Source: Silvibacterium bohemicum (lineage in GTDB: Bacteria > Acidobacteriota > Terriglobia > Terriglobales > Acidobacteriaceae). From it: a stretch of 64,000 nucleotides of DNA. Location: assembly GCF_001006305.1 (NCBI RefSeq), contig NZ_LBHJ01000012.1, forward strand, positions 34,154-98,153. Reading direction: 5' to 3'. Positions 9,223 to 17,628 of this stretch are shown here, in pieces; positions within the stretch are counted from its first letter, which is position 1; every line of letters begins with the position of its first letter. The translations under genes and the position numbers were made by a program. The notes beneath the pieces are model-generated. The model did not search any database. It was not told the origin of the DNA and saw only the letters and a program-made list of their open reading frames with translations.

Positions 9223-9345
9223 TTAGCCCCGCGAAACACCCGGCGGCAAAGGCTCCGGCGCAGTCATCAACGAAGCGTAAGAGGTTGCGGCGAAGCCAGC
9301 CAGAACAGCGGCGGCAAGGACCAGATTGCGGACGATCTTGTTCAT
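9223..9345 (-). CDS. Small secreted peptide, array copy C
   Basis: A 40-codon gene with the same signal peptide as copy B and the mature tail SLMTAPEPLPPGVSRG (Met for Ile, Ser for Leu). It is identical in protein sequence to copies D and E but carries several silent changes from copy D (for example in the Leu-Pro-Pro codons). This suggests the peptide sequence is held by selection rather than merely copied recently. Confidence 0.85.
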   Translation of the reverse strand: MNKIVRNLVLAAAVLAGFAATSYASLMTAPEPLPPGVSRG

Positions 9346-9407
9346 AGTGAATCTCCAAATATTTATCGAGTCGAAAACGTTGCGTTGAACAGCAGTCTAG
9401 AAATGGT

Positions 9408-9530
9408 TTAGCCCCGCGAAACGCCCGGCGGCAGCGGCTCTGGCGCAGTCATCAGCGAAGCGTAAGAGGTTGCGGCGAAGCCGGCCAGAACGGCAGCGGC
9501 AAGGACCAGATTGCGAACGATCTTGTTCAT
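9408..9530 (-). CDS. Small secreted peptide, array copy D
   Basis: A 40-codon gene, protein identical to copies C and E: signal peptide, TSYA cleavage site and SLMTAPEPLPPGVSRG. A 62-bp spacer separates it from each neighbour. The spacers C-D and D-E form a second type ('ttatcgagtcgaaaacgttg') distinct from the A-B-C type, so the array grew in at least two steps. Confidence 0.85.
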   Translation of the reverse strand: MNKIVRNLVLAAAVLAGFAATSYASLMTAPEPLPPGVSRG

Positions 9531-9592
9531 AGTGAATCTCCAAATATTTATCGAGTCGAAAACGTTGAGTTGAACAGCAGTCTAGAAACGAT

Positions 9593-9715
9593 TTAGCCCC
9601 GCGAAACACCCGGCGGCAAAGGCTCCGGCGCAGTCATCAGCGAAGCGTAAGAGGTTGCGGCGAAGCCAGCCAGAACAGCGGCGGCAAGGACCAGATTGCG
9701 AACGATCTTGTTCAT
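9593..9715 (-). CDS. Small secreted peptide, array copy E
   Basis: A 40-codon gene, protein identical to copies C and D. Its upstream region departs from the other copies: the ribosome site is GGGAG in 'acgggagactcatc', eight bases before the ATG. This marks the boundary between the recently duplicated copies A-E and the older copies F and G. Confidence 0.85.
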   Translation of the reverse strand: MNKIVRNLVLAAAVLAGFAATSYASLMTAPEPLPPGVSRG

Positions 9716-9775
9716 GATGAGTCTCCCGTTTGCTTAAACAACATTGATTGTTGAATTGAATTCCCAAAGAACGAC

Positions 9776-9898
9776 TTAGCCGCGCGGCATTCCTGCGGGC
9801 ATCGGCACCGGAGCGGTAATCAGGCTGGCAAAGGACGCGCCGCTGAAACCGGCAAGCATGGTGGCGGCGAGAACGACGTTGCGAACAATCTTGGTCAT
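9776..9898 (-). CDS. Small secreted peptide, array copy F (divergent)
   Basis: A 40-codon gene, the most divergent member: MTKIVRNVVLAATMLAGFSG then ASFA, mature tail SLITAPVPMPAGMPRG. The length, the S-L-x-x-A-P start, the alternating prolines, the Gly and the terminal Arg-Gly are all kept despite changes at Glu, Leu and Pro. Ribosome site GGGGAG. The conservation of the pattern through this much divergence is the best evidence that the tail is functional. Confidence 0.8.
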   Translation of the reverse strand: MTKIVRNVVLAATMLAGFSGASFASLITAPVPMPAGMPRG

Positions 9899-9965
9899 TT
9901 TGATTCTCCCCGTGCTGGGTCGAAGTGATGTCAAATGCAATGGTTAGGAATAGCCTACAAACGAG

Positions 9966-10088
9966 CTAGCCGCGCGAAATACCCGGTGGCATCGGCTCTG
10001 GTGCACTGACCAGCGAAGCGTAAGAGGTTGCGGCGAAGCCGGCCAGGACGGCGGCGGCAAGGATCAGGTTACGGGCGATCTTGTTCAT
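9966..10088 (-). CDS. Small secreted peptide, array copy G (first transcribed)
   Basis: A 40-codon gene: MNKIARNLILAAAVLAGFAA then TSYA, mature tail SLVSAPEPMPPGISRG. It has the best ribosome site of the array (AAGGAG, seven bases before the ATG) and is preceded by 444 bp without a gene, so the promoter for the whole array probably lies there. The open frame continues upstream of this ATG to 10793, but that extension lies opposite a real gene and has no signal peptide, so it is not used. Confidence 0.85.
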   Translation of the reverse strand: MNKIARNLILAAAVLAGFAATSYASLVSAPEPMPPGISRG

Positions 10089-10532
10089 GGAAAGCTCCTT
10101 GTTGATTGCATTTTTGAAGCAGGTGCGTGCTGAACAGGCAGGTCGGGCGCCCGCCTTATGGTCTTTCAGCATAAGTCGTTTAGGTATTGGCCGGTAAGAG
10201 TGAAACGAAACACTTTGGTTACATCCGTGTGGACTGGATTCCGCACTACCTTCTGCATGAGAGATTCCCCCCGGGCGGTAACGCAACCAATGTTGTATAG
10301 AGCCTATGCTGTCTGGATTGCTTCGACAATAAAATGATGCAAGTAAGTTGCATCTAAGTAGTTTTTTGCAAAGTACACCTGCTTTTAAAGGCAGATACAA
10401 CTTGTTGTGGGTGACTAAGTCCATTTCCCTGCAGCCAATTTCGGATCCATCCCACGGTAACCAGCGGCCTCGATCAGGCTTCTGCCGGCCTCGGCTCCTC
10501 TTCCCCAGTGAGATAATCGAGACATCCGAAAG
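10089..10532. promoter_or_regulatory. Intergenic region with probable divergent promoters
   Basis: A gene-free stretch of 444 bp, less GC-rich than the flanks, between the peptide array (leftward) and the DsbA-like gene (rightward). It holds a perfect 7+7 bp inverted repeat at 10336-10354 and an imperfect 16-bp palindrome near 10379-10394 (CTGCTTTTAAAGGCAG, one mismatched pair). No convincing -35/-10 pair could be assigned by eye. Confidence 0.4.
10336..10354. promoter_or_regulatory. Perfect inverted repeat, possible operator
   Basis: GATGCAA-gtaag-TTGCATC: 7-bp arms about a 5-bp spacer, 19 bp in total, a size and symmetry common for dimeric regulators. It lies 248 bp upstream of the first peptide ATG and 179 bp upstream of the DsbA-like gene. 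The regulator is unknown and is not encoded beside it. Confidence 0.35.
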
Positions 10533-11495
10533 GTGGCTGGTTTGTCTCGAATCCGACTCATTTTTGTCTGCCTGCTGGCCGTGGCCGCGGCAGGCTGCAA
10601 GGCACAAACAAACCCGGTTGCGGCGGGCAGCCCTGTCGACCGGGAGACCGCACGCAAGATCGAAGTGCTGGCCCGGGAAAAGCTGAAAGTTCCTACCGAG
10701 TATGTGGTTACCGTCGGACAGCGCAGCCCCGGCGAAATCCCCGGCTTCGACAAAGTCAATGTCACCTTCTCGCTCCCTGGACATGCCGACCACACCCAGA
10801 CCCTTTCTTTCCTGATATCAAAAGATGGCCAGACCCTGGCACGGCTCTCCGAGTGGAACATCGCGAAGAACCCGGCCGACCTGGTCCCCTACGCCAACCG
10901 GCCGGTGCGCGGAAACCCTGACGCCAAGGTAGTGATCGTCAACTTCGATGACCTCGAATGCCCCTACTGCGCCAAGATGCACGCCGAGCTCTTCCCGGAC
11001 ACTCTGGATCATTACAAAGGGCTCATTAAAGTGGTGTATCGGGACCTGCCCCTCGAAGAGCTGCATCCCTGGGCAATGCACGCCGCCGTCGACGCCAACT
11101 GCCTGGCCTCCCAGAACGCTTCGGCCTATTGGAGTTACGTGGACTATCTCCACGTCCATGGCGAGGACGTCACCGGGCCGGACCGGAATCTGGTGAAGGC
11201 CAACGCCACCCTCGATAAGCTGGCCACCCAGCAGGGCGTGAAGAGCGCGCTCGATGCCGCCACACTCAGCGCCTGTGTCGCAAAACAGGACGAAACCGCG
11301 GTCCGCTCCGAGGTCAAGCAGGCCGAGGACCTCGGCATCGAACAGACGCCCACCCTCTACGTCAACGGCGAGCAGATGCAGGGTGCTCTGGATGTCTCCA
11401 CGCTGTGGACCATCATCGACCGCGCCCTGGTCTCGGAGGGAGTCACCCCACCCGCTGCCCCCAAGCCGCCGGAGCCGGCCAAGCAGGGTAACTGA
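10533..11495 (+). CDS. DsbA-family thioredoxin-fold lipoprotein
   Basis: A protein of about 320 residues. The N-terminus LIFVCLLAVAAAGC is a lipoprotein signal with Cys22 as the lipidated residue. After a 120-residue variable region, a DsbA-type thioredoxin domain begins at about residue 130 with the redox motif ECPYCAKMH and ends with the cis-Pro region EQTPTLYVNGEQMQG. Such proteins make or shuffle disulfide bonds in the periplasm; LptD and other envelope proteins are plausible clients (inference). The start is GTG at 10533; a TTG at 10542 has a better placed AAAGGTGG ribosome site and would remove three residues. The PpiC-like gene follows after 183 bp, and both may belong to one envelope-folding unit. 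Confidence 0.85.
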   Translation: MAGLSRIRLIFVCLLAVAAAGCKAQTNPVAAGSPVDRETARKIEVLAREKLKVPTEYVVTVGQRSPGEIPGFDKVNVTFSLPGHADHTQTLSFLISKDGQTLARLSEWNIAKNPADLVPYANRPVRGNPDAKVVIVNFDDLECPYCAKMHAELFPDTLDHYKGLIKVVYRDLPLEELHPWAMHAAVDANCLASQNASAYWSYVDYLHVHGEDVTGPDRNLVKANATLDKLATQQGVKSALDAATLSACVAKQDETAVRSEVKQAEDLGIEQTPTLYVNGEQMQGALDVSTLWTIIDRALVSEGVTPPAAPKPPEPAKQGN

Positions 11496-11678
11496 CGCCG
11501 AAACTCAAATCGGCATGACCTCGCAGTTTGATCATTACGCAGCGATTCATGCCGATTTGCGGGCTTTCAATTATGCTGGAAGAGCCGCCTTTCGAACCCT
11601 GGCCCTGCTTGTGCCGGCTGGTAAGTCGCGACCGGTGCATCGCCATGTTTGCCGATGCGATTCTAAGGAGATAACTGT

Positions 11679-12806
11679 TTGCAATTCCGATTGGACGCTC
11701 ACCGCACCACCCTCGCCCCATCCACTTCCAGCACCATCCGCAGTAAGCGTCCCTTCCAAATGCATGCAGCGGCGGCGCTGGCGCTGGCCGCAGTCTGCGG
11801 CGTAACCGGCTGCCAGCGGGGTCACAGCCCCGACACGCTGGCCATTGTAAACGGAAAGCCGATCCTGCGCCCTGACGTAGAAACGCGCTACCAGGACACC
11901 CTGGGGCAATCGAACCAGCATCCTTCGCGCGAGCAGGGCGACATCATCCGCCTGAACGTGGTGCGCGATCTCATCGATGAAGAGATCCTGATGCAGCGCG
12001 CGGCCAAGCTGAATCTCGTGGCCACCGACGAAGAGGTCATGAGCAAGATCAACGAGTTCAAGGCGCCCTTCACCCAGGAGGAGTTCAACAAGCGTCTGCA
12101 GGACCGCCATCTGACCCTGGACGACCTGAAGCGCGAGATTCGCCGCGGCAAGACCGAAGAAAAGCTCTTCAATAAAGAGATCAACTCCAAGATCAACATC
12201 ACCGACACCGATATCGCGAATTACTACAACGCGCATAAGGCGGAGTTCAACCTCATCGAGCCTCAGTATCATCTGGCTCAGATCGTTGTGACATCGGTCG
12301 CAGCGCCCGCGCAGCAGGCCGGCAACCTGCAGAACAGCAAAGCCGCCAACGATACCGACGCCAAGAAGAAGATCGACACCCTGCACAACCGCATCGAGAG
12401 CGGCGAAGACTTCGGCATGCTGGCAGCGAACTTCTCCGAGCGCCCCGACAACGCGCAGAGCGGCGGCGACATGGGCTTCGTCTCCGAGTCCCAGCTGCAC
12501 TCCGATCCCGAGATTTATAACGCGGTCGGCAAGCTGAAGCCGGGACAGGTAACCGACGTGCTCCCGCTTTACGAGGGAACACCGGCCGGAAAGAAAGCCG
12601 TTGGCTACGCCATCTACAAGCTCGTCGACAAGCAGGCCGCCGGACAGCGTGAGCTGAACGATCCCCGCGTGCAGCAGGCCATCCGCAGCCAGTTGCGCGA
12701 CGCCCGCTCGCAGCTGCTCAAGAACGCCTACATCGAAATGCTGCGCGATCAGGCCCGCGTCGAGAACTACTTCGCCGAAGAGATCTTCAAGAACGGAGCC
12801 CAGTAG
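11679..12806 (+). CDS. SurA/PpiC-type peptidyl-prolyl isomerase lipoprotein
   Basis: A 375-residue periplasmic foldase-like protein. The start is TTG at 11679 with a strong AAGGAG site nine bases before it; the signal sequence then ends in the lipobox VTGC. A SurA N-type helical domain follows (residues about 45-180, from LAIVNGKPILRPDVETRYQD), then a parvulin PPIase domain (about 195-320: HLAQIVVT, MLAANFSERPDNAQSGGDMG, GQVTDVLP) and a C-terminal helix. It would help unfolded outer-membrane proteins across the periplasm. A second start at ATG 11760 would also give a lipoprotein signal. The downstream oxidoreductase starts 2 bp after its stop. Confidence 0.85.
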   Translation: MQFRLDAHRTTLAPSTSSTIRSKRPFQMHAAAALALAAVCGVTGCQRGHSPDTLAIVNGKPILRPDVETRYQDTLGQSNQHPSREQGDIIRLNVVRDLIDEEILMQRAAKLNLVATDEEVMSKINEFKAPFTQEEFNKRLQDRHLTLDDLKREIRRGKTEEKLFNKEINSKINITDTDIANYYNAHKAEFNLIEPQYHLAQIVVTSVAAPAQQAGNLQNSKAANDTDAKKKIDTLHNRIESGEDFGMLAANFSERPDNAQSGGDMGFVSESQLHSDPEIYNAVGKLKPGQVTDVLPLYEGTPAGKKAVGYAIYKLVDKQAAGQRELNDPRVQQAIRSQLRDARSQLLKNAYIEMLRDQARVENYFAEEIFKNGAQ

Positions 12807-12808
12807 CG

Positions 12809-13801
12809 ATGATCCGCTACGGCATCCTCGGCTTCGGTCATCACGCCGTCAAGCGCATGATCCCAGGCTTTGCCGAAGCTCGCGATTCGCAGCTCGCCGG
12901 CTTGTGGCGGCGCAATCTCGATAAGGCTCGCGAGAATGCCCGGGAGTTCTCCATCCCCCATGTCTTCGAGACGGCCGAAGCTCTCTGCGCGTCGCCCGAG
13001 ATTGACGCTATCTTCATCTCGTCGCCAGACGCCCTGCACCTCTCCGATGTTTTGCTGGCCGCGAAGCACGGCAAAGCCATCCTCTGCGAGAAACCGCTGG
13101 GCATGAACACCGGTGAAGTGGAACAGATGCTGGCCGCGGCCAAGGCTGCGAACGTTGTACTCGGTGTGGCTCAGAATATGCGCTACTACCGCAGCCTGGC
13201 GCTCATCCGCCAGTGGATCGCCGAGGGCAAGGTCGGCAAGCCGGTGCTCGCGCACTCGCAATTCGCCTACTCTGCGGAGAGAAGCCCCCGCGAGTGGATC
13301 TACGACCCCGCGCTGGCCTGTGGTGGCCCCATCGGCGACGTAGGCGTGCATTGCCTTGACGCCCTGCGCTTCGTCCTGCAGACAAATGTAACCGCGGTGA
13401 GCACATTAGCCCATAGCGATGCGGAATCGGGTGCGGTCGAGTCCTACGCGGTGCTCGCGCTCGCGCTCGCCTCCGAGGCCATGGCCACCGTCACCGTGAC
13501 CACACGCGCCAGCTATCGCAGCCTGGTCGAAGTCACCGGAGAGATCGGCGTCATCCTCTGCGAGAACGGCCTGACCGTCGATCATCCCATCGAAGTCGTG
13601 CTGCGCAAGGGCGATCAGGTTCTCTTGAGCGAAACAGTCACCAACGCCGACGCCTACGGCCTCATGCTCGACGGCTTCGCCCAATGGACCGAGGGACGAG
13701 GCGACTACCTGGCCCCAGCCAGCGACGGCCTCCACAATCAAAAGGTGCTGGACGCCGCCTACGCCAGCTGGCGCAACGGCAGACGCGAAGCCATCAGCTA
13801 G
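12809..13801 (+). CDS. Gfo/Idh/MocA family NAD(P)-dependent oxidoreductase
   Basis: A 330-residue protein. It has an N-terminal Rossmann fold starting MIRYGILGFGHHAVKRMIPG (nucleotide loop GxGxxA-like, with G-F-G-H-H-A), the family signature EKPLGMN near residue 95, and a C-terminal alpha/beta domain with CGGPIGDVGVHCLDALRF, whose D-x-G-x-H supplies substrate-site residues. Members oxidise or isomerise sugars, inositols and glycosyl units using NAD(P). It begins two bases after the PpiC-like stop, so it is probably translated from the same mRNA although no functional link is obvious. The substrate cannot be told. Confidence 0.85.
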   Translation: MIRYGILGFGHHAVKRMIPGFAEARDSQLAGLWRRNLDKARENAREFSIPHVFETAEALCASPEIDAIFISSPDALHLSDVLLAAKHGKAILCEKPLGMNTGEVEQMLAAAKAANVVLGVAQNMRYYRSLALIRQWIAEGKVGKPVLAHSQFAYSAERSPREWIYDPALACGGPIGDVGVHCLDALRFVLQTNVTAVSTLAHSDAESGAVESYAVLALALASEAMATVTVTTRASYRSLVEVTGEIGVILCENGLTVDHPIEVVLRKGDQVLLSETVTNADAYGLMLDGFAQWTEGRGDYLAPASDGLHNQKVLDAAYASWRNGRREAIS

Positions 13802-13859
13802 TCTCAGCGTCCTTGCAGCCGTAGCACGTTTCCATCACTCCTTTTGCAATTTTAAGAAT

Positions 13860-13915
13860 TGTCATCCCGAGCGGAGTTCGCGTAAGCGAACGCAGTCGAG
13901 GGACCTGCAGTTTTA
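13860..13915. repeat. Dispersed repeat family 1 (gtcatcccga...gggacctg), copy 1
   Basis: Starts tgtcatcccgagcgga, contains a small internal palindrome (ttcgcgtaagcgaa) and ends gagggacctgcagtttt. Related copies lie at 21951-22007, 36182-36225 and inside pheT at 52438-52483. The element is typical of acidobacterial and other soil-bacterial genomes and is noncoding here. Confidence 0.75.
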
Positions 13916-13999
13916 ACCGCTCCCCGGCACAAAGAATGTTGAATGACTTCTTGGCGTCCTTCGCGTCTTAGCGGTGAACCCGCCGGTGGTGATCCCGCC

Positions 14000-14045
14000 G
14001 GGTGCCCCATCCTTCACAGTGCCATCGTGAAGGGTGGGAGACCAC
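14000..14045. repeat. Dispersed repeat family 4 (gggtgcccca... hairpin), copy 1
   Basis: GGGTGCCCCATCCTTCACAG followed by a right arm GTGAAGGGTGG and agaccac. The arms CCATCCTTCAC and GTGAAGGGTGG pair almost perfectly. A near-identical copy lies at 16486-16533. The rest of the 286-bp gap 13802-14087 shows no gene. Confidence 0.7.
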
Positions 14046-14087
14046 GAAAGCAAAACTCGGTCGCGTTTGAGATATGGGCGATCTCGT

Positions 14088-14587
14088 TCACTCCACCACC
14101 GCCAGCACATCCCCAGCAGCCACCGTACCCCCGGCCACAACGCGAACCTCAGCGACCACACCAGCCTTGGGCGACTTCAGCTCGTTCTGCATCTTCATCG
14201 CCTCGATCACCACCACGCCCTGATTGGCCTCGACCGTGTCGCCTCTCTGCGCCAGCACCCGCACCACGCGCCCCGGCATCGATGCCTTGATCGGCCTGGG
14301 TCCGTCGCTGCCTTGGGCATGTGCCCGGCGGCCTTTGAGCGAGCGCGGATCTGCGATTCGATAAGTATGCCGCTGGCCCCCAAGATGAACAGTCGGCTCT
14401 TCGGCGTGATCCTCTAAAACCGCCCGATACGCGCGATTGTCGATGATCAGCGAAAGAACTCCGGGACGCAGCAAATGGGCCTCGACCGCAACCTCCAGCC
14501 CATCCACGGTGGCCCGATACTGATGCGGATCCTCCCCCCGCTCAAGCTCAATCGTGCGCAAGCCTCCGGCCATCTCCAGCTGCAGCT

Positions 14588-14591
<4 letters not shown>
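14088..14591 (-). CDS. Biotin carboxyl carrier protein of an acyl-CoA carboxylase
   Basis: A 167-residue protein with a C-terminal biotinyl domain: EAMKMQNELKSPKAG places the biotinylated lysine at about residue 133. The N-terminal 90 residues are a small beta-rich domain like the linker region of methylcrotonyl- or propionyl-CoA carboxylase alpha chains, not the Pro/Ala linker of E. coli AccB. Its ATG overlaps the stop of the biotin carboxylase gene by four bases. The pair looks like an acyl-CoA carboxylase alpha subunit split into two genes. The carboxyltransferase subunit is not in the window, so the substrate is open. Confidence 0.85.
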
Positions 14592-16081
<1,490 letters not shown>

Positions 16082-16173
16082 GGGGATCGGAGGCAAGAGG
16101 CAATTCTAGAGCAATCTCCGGCTTCTTGTAAGGTTACCGTCATCCTGAAGACCTTGCGTGTCTCACCGATGAG

Positions 16174-16286
16174 GATAGGTGAGGGCTTCCGCCGTCACGA
16201 AGGTAGGGAGAGCTTCAGCCTTCATGACGGGTAGGTGAAGGCGTCAGCCGTCATGAGGGTAGGTGAGGGCTTCAGCCATCACATCG
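16174..16286. repeat. Four-copy 28-bp tandem repeat with ggcttcagcc cores
   Basis: Four units beginning at about 16174, 16203, 16231 and 16259, each like GTAGGTGAGGGCTTCAGCCA followed by TCAC. The palindromic core varies between units (cttccgcc, cttcagcc, cgtcagcc, cttcagcc). A further hairpin, AGAGGCTTTAGCCTCT, follows at 16301-16316. The region upstream of accC (16097-16550) holds only repeats and no gene. Confidence 0.75.
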
Positions 16287-16395
16287 CGGAGATTGCAAGA
16301 AGAGGCTTTAGCCTCTGAGGTGCTTTCGCGACAATGATCTCGTCCTGGCTCCGCCCTTGCGAAGAGAATCGAAAGCAACCGCTGCCGCGTTTTCC

Positions 16396-16428
16396 GGAGG
16401 GAGCGTGAGGCTTCAGCCTCACGAATAA
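16396..16428. repeat. Dispersed palindrome family 3, copy identical to 34080-34112
   Basis: A 33-bp element of the form ggagggagCGTGAGGC-ttca-GCCTCACGaataa. The same 33 bases recur 17.7 kb away at 34080-34112. Variants with changed but still complementary arms are at 24408-24440 and 29390-29421. Confidence 0.8.
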
Positions 16429-16485
16429 TCCAAAGGGAATTTAGGGCAGCCCCGGGCCCTTCGCTTCTAAACCCGAAACAAAGGC

Positions 16486-16533
16486 CGGGTGCCCCATCCT
16501 TCACAGTCCCATCGTGAAGGGTGGGAGACCACA
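16486..16533. repeat. Dispersed repeat family 4, copy 2
   Basis: Nearly identical to 14000-14045: gggtgccccatccttcacag, then an 8-base loop region, then gtgaagggtgggagaccac. It differs from copy 1 by a single base in the loop. It sits between the TPR gene terminator and the palindrome cluster. Confidence 0.7.
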
Positions 16534-16550
16534 ACGCGTGGGAATCACAA

Positions 16551-16583
16551 AACAAAAAGCCCCCGGCGAACCGGGGGCTTTTC
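16551..16583 (-). terminator. Rho-independent terminator of the TPR gene
   Basis: Read on the minus strand: AGCCCCCGG, loop TTCG, CCGGGGGCT, then TTTTTGTTTT. A perfect 9-bp GC-rich stem with a four-base loop and a T tract, starting 14 bp after the TPR gene stop. One of the clearest terminators in the window. Confidence 0.9.
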
Positions 16584-16596
16584 GAGCCTGTCAAAG

Positions 16597-17415
16597 CTAC
16601 TGCATCACTACGCCTTGGGTCTGGCTGTTTTTCTTTTCCTCATTAGCCTTGCGAGTGCTCATAGCCTTCTCACGCCACTGATCCACCTGCGCCATGTCGT
16701 CCTTGCGTGCGGAGTCGTTCCCGCATTCGAGGTCGGCCTTACGGCGGTAGGTCAACTGGAGGTAAGCCATCGCGTCGTCGTAGGAGGGTCGGATCTCCAC
16801 GGCTTTGTGGAGATATTCGAGGCCTTCATTGACCAGCTGGCTGTTGTCCGTCAGCAGATCCTGGCATGCTTTCTTCGGCATCTTCGCATTGCCCATGCCG
16901 TCGTCCTGCATGCCCACCGCCTGCAGATCCTTCACTGCATTGCGATAAGCCAGACGCCAGTCGATGCTGCCGATGGTGTAGGCCGCTTCAGCATCCTGAG
17001 GATCGACTTCCAGAACTTTCTTCTGCCAGTCTTTCGCGTCCTGATACTTGCCGATGTTGAAATAGATGCTCGCGATTCCCTTCAGGCTATTGACGTCCTT
17101 AGGGTCCTGGGCGAGAACAGTCTGAAAATTTTGAATGGCGAGGTTGGCGTTCTTGAGATTGTCCGACGTCGTGAGGTCGGGAACAACCTGCTGCGCATAA
17201 GCGGTAGCCAGATAAGAGCGAGCCATGGGCAGCGTCGGGTCATAGTTGACCGCCTGCTGGAAGTGATTGATGGCTTCTTCGTACTTGGCACTCTTGTAGG
17301 CCTGGACTCCCTTATTAAGCTGATCGCGGGCCTTGAGGCGCTGGCACCCGGTCATAAGGACCAGCAACGAGAGCGTTGCCGCGGCCATCACCGGAAAACG
17401 TGCAATTCGATTCAT
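16597..17415 (-). CDS. TPR-repeat lipoprotein
   Basis: A protein of about 272 residues. Signal sequence MNRIARFPVMAAATLSLLVL ending in the lipobox MTGC, then at least four tetratricopeptide-like repeats (for example AYKSAKYEEAINHFQQAV, YLATAYAQQ, IASIYFNIGKYQDAKDWQKK, GLEYLHKAVEIRPSYDDAMA). TPRs serve as protein-binding scaffolds, here probably in the periplasm. The start at 17415 was chosen because it gives a clean signal peptide and has AAGGAG 12 bases before it; an ATG at 17427 directly follows that AAGGAG. It lies behind a terminator that ends the Exb operon, so it probably has its own promoter. Such proteins commonly accompany Exb/Tol genes in Acidobacteria (inference). Confidence 0.8.
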   Translation of the reverse strand: MNRIARFPVMAAATLSLLVLMTGCQRLKARDQLNKGVQAYKSAKYEEAINHFQQAVNYDPTLPMARSYLATAYAQQVVPDLTTSDNLKNANLAIQNFQTVLAQDPKDVNSLKGIASIYFNIGKYQDAKDWQKKVLEVDPQDAEAAYTIGSIDWRLAYRNAVKDLQAVGMQDDGMGNAKMPKKACQDLLTDNSQLVNEGLEYLHKAVEIRPSYDDAMAYLQLTYRRKADLECGNDSARKDDMAQVDQWREKAMSTRKANEEKKNSQTQGVVMQ

Positions 17416-17602
17416 TCTGTTTCTCATCTCCTTCGATCGCCAGGCGAGCCCTAGCAGATGGGATGCTTCAAGGTCGCGAAAAGGAGAAAACTCCTCGCGC
17501 TGCTGATTGTAATTCGTTTGCACCATTAGGCAAGGGGCATAAGGGACAAACTGCGGATCGGGTGGAAGCGTATATTTCCGTGGGGTGAAGAAACTATGCA
17601 GC

Positions 17603-17628
17603 AAAAAAGCGGGCTCTACTGACCCGCT
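17603..17628 (-). terminator. Terminator overlapping the end of the second exbD gene
   Basis: Minus strand: AGCGGG, a 9-nt loop containing the exbD stop codon, CCCGCT, then TTTTTT. The stem begins in the last codons of the gene. It would end the tonB-exbB-exbD-exbD transcript before the TPR gene. Confidence 0.75.

Noticed and set aside
8850..10088. CRISPR array as an explanation of the 186-bp periodicity
   Set aside because: Units are too long, both gene and spacer are conserved, and each unit holds a full reading frame with a ribosome site.
8850..10088. Lanthipeptide or other modified-peptide precursors
   Set aside because: The tails have no Cys and few Ser/Thr, and no modification enzyme or ABC transporter lies nearby; a modified product is not excluded but nothing supports it.
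9966..10793. A 275-codon minus-strand frame ending in peptide copy G
   Set aside because: Upstream of the ATG at 10088 it has no signal peptide, runs antisense into the DsbA-like gene and does not resemble the other six copies; only the last 40 codons are credible.
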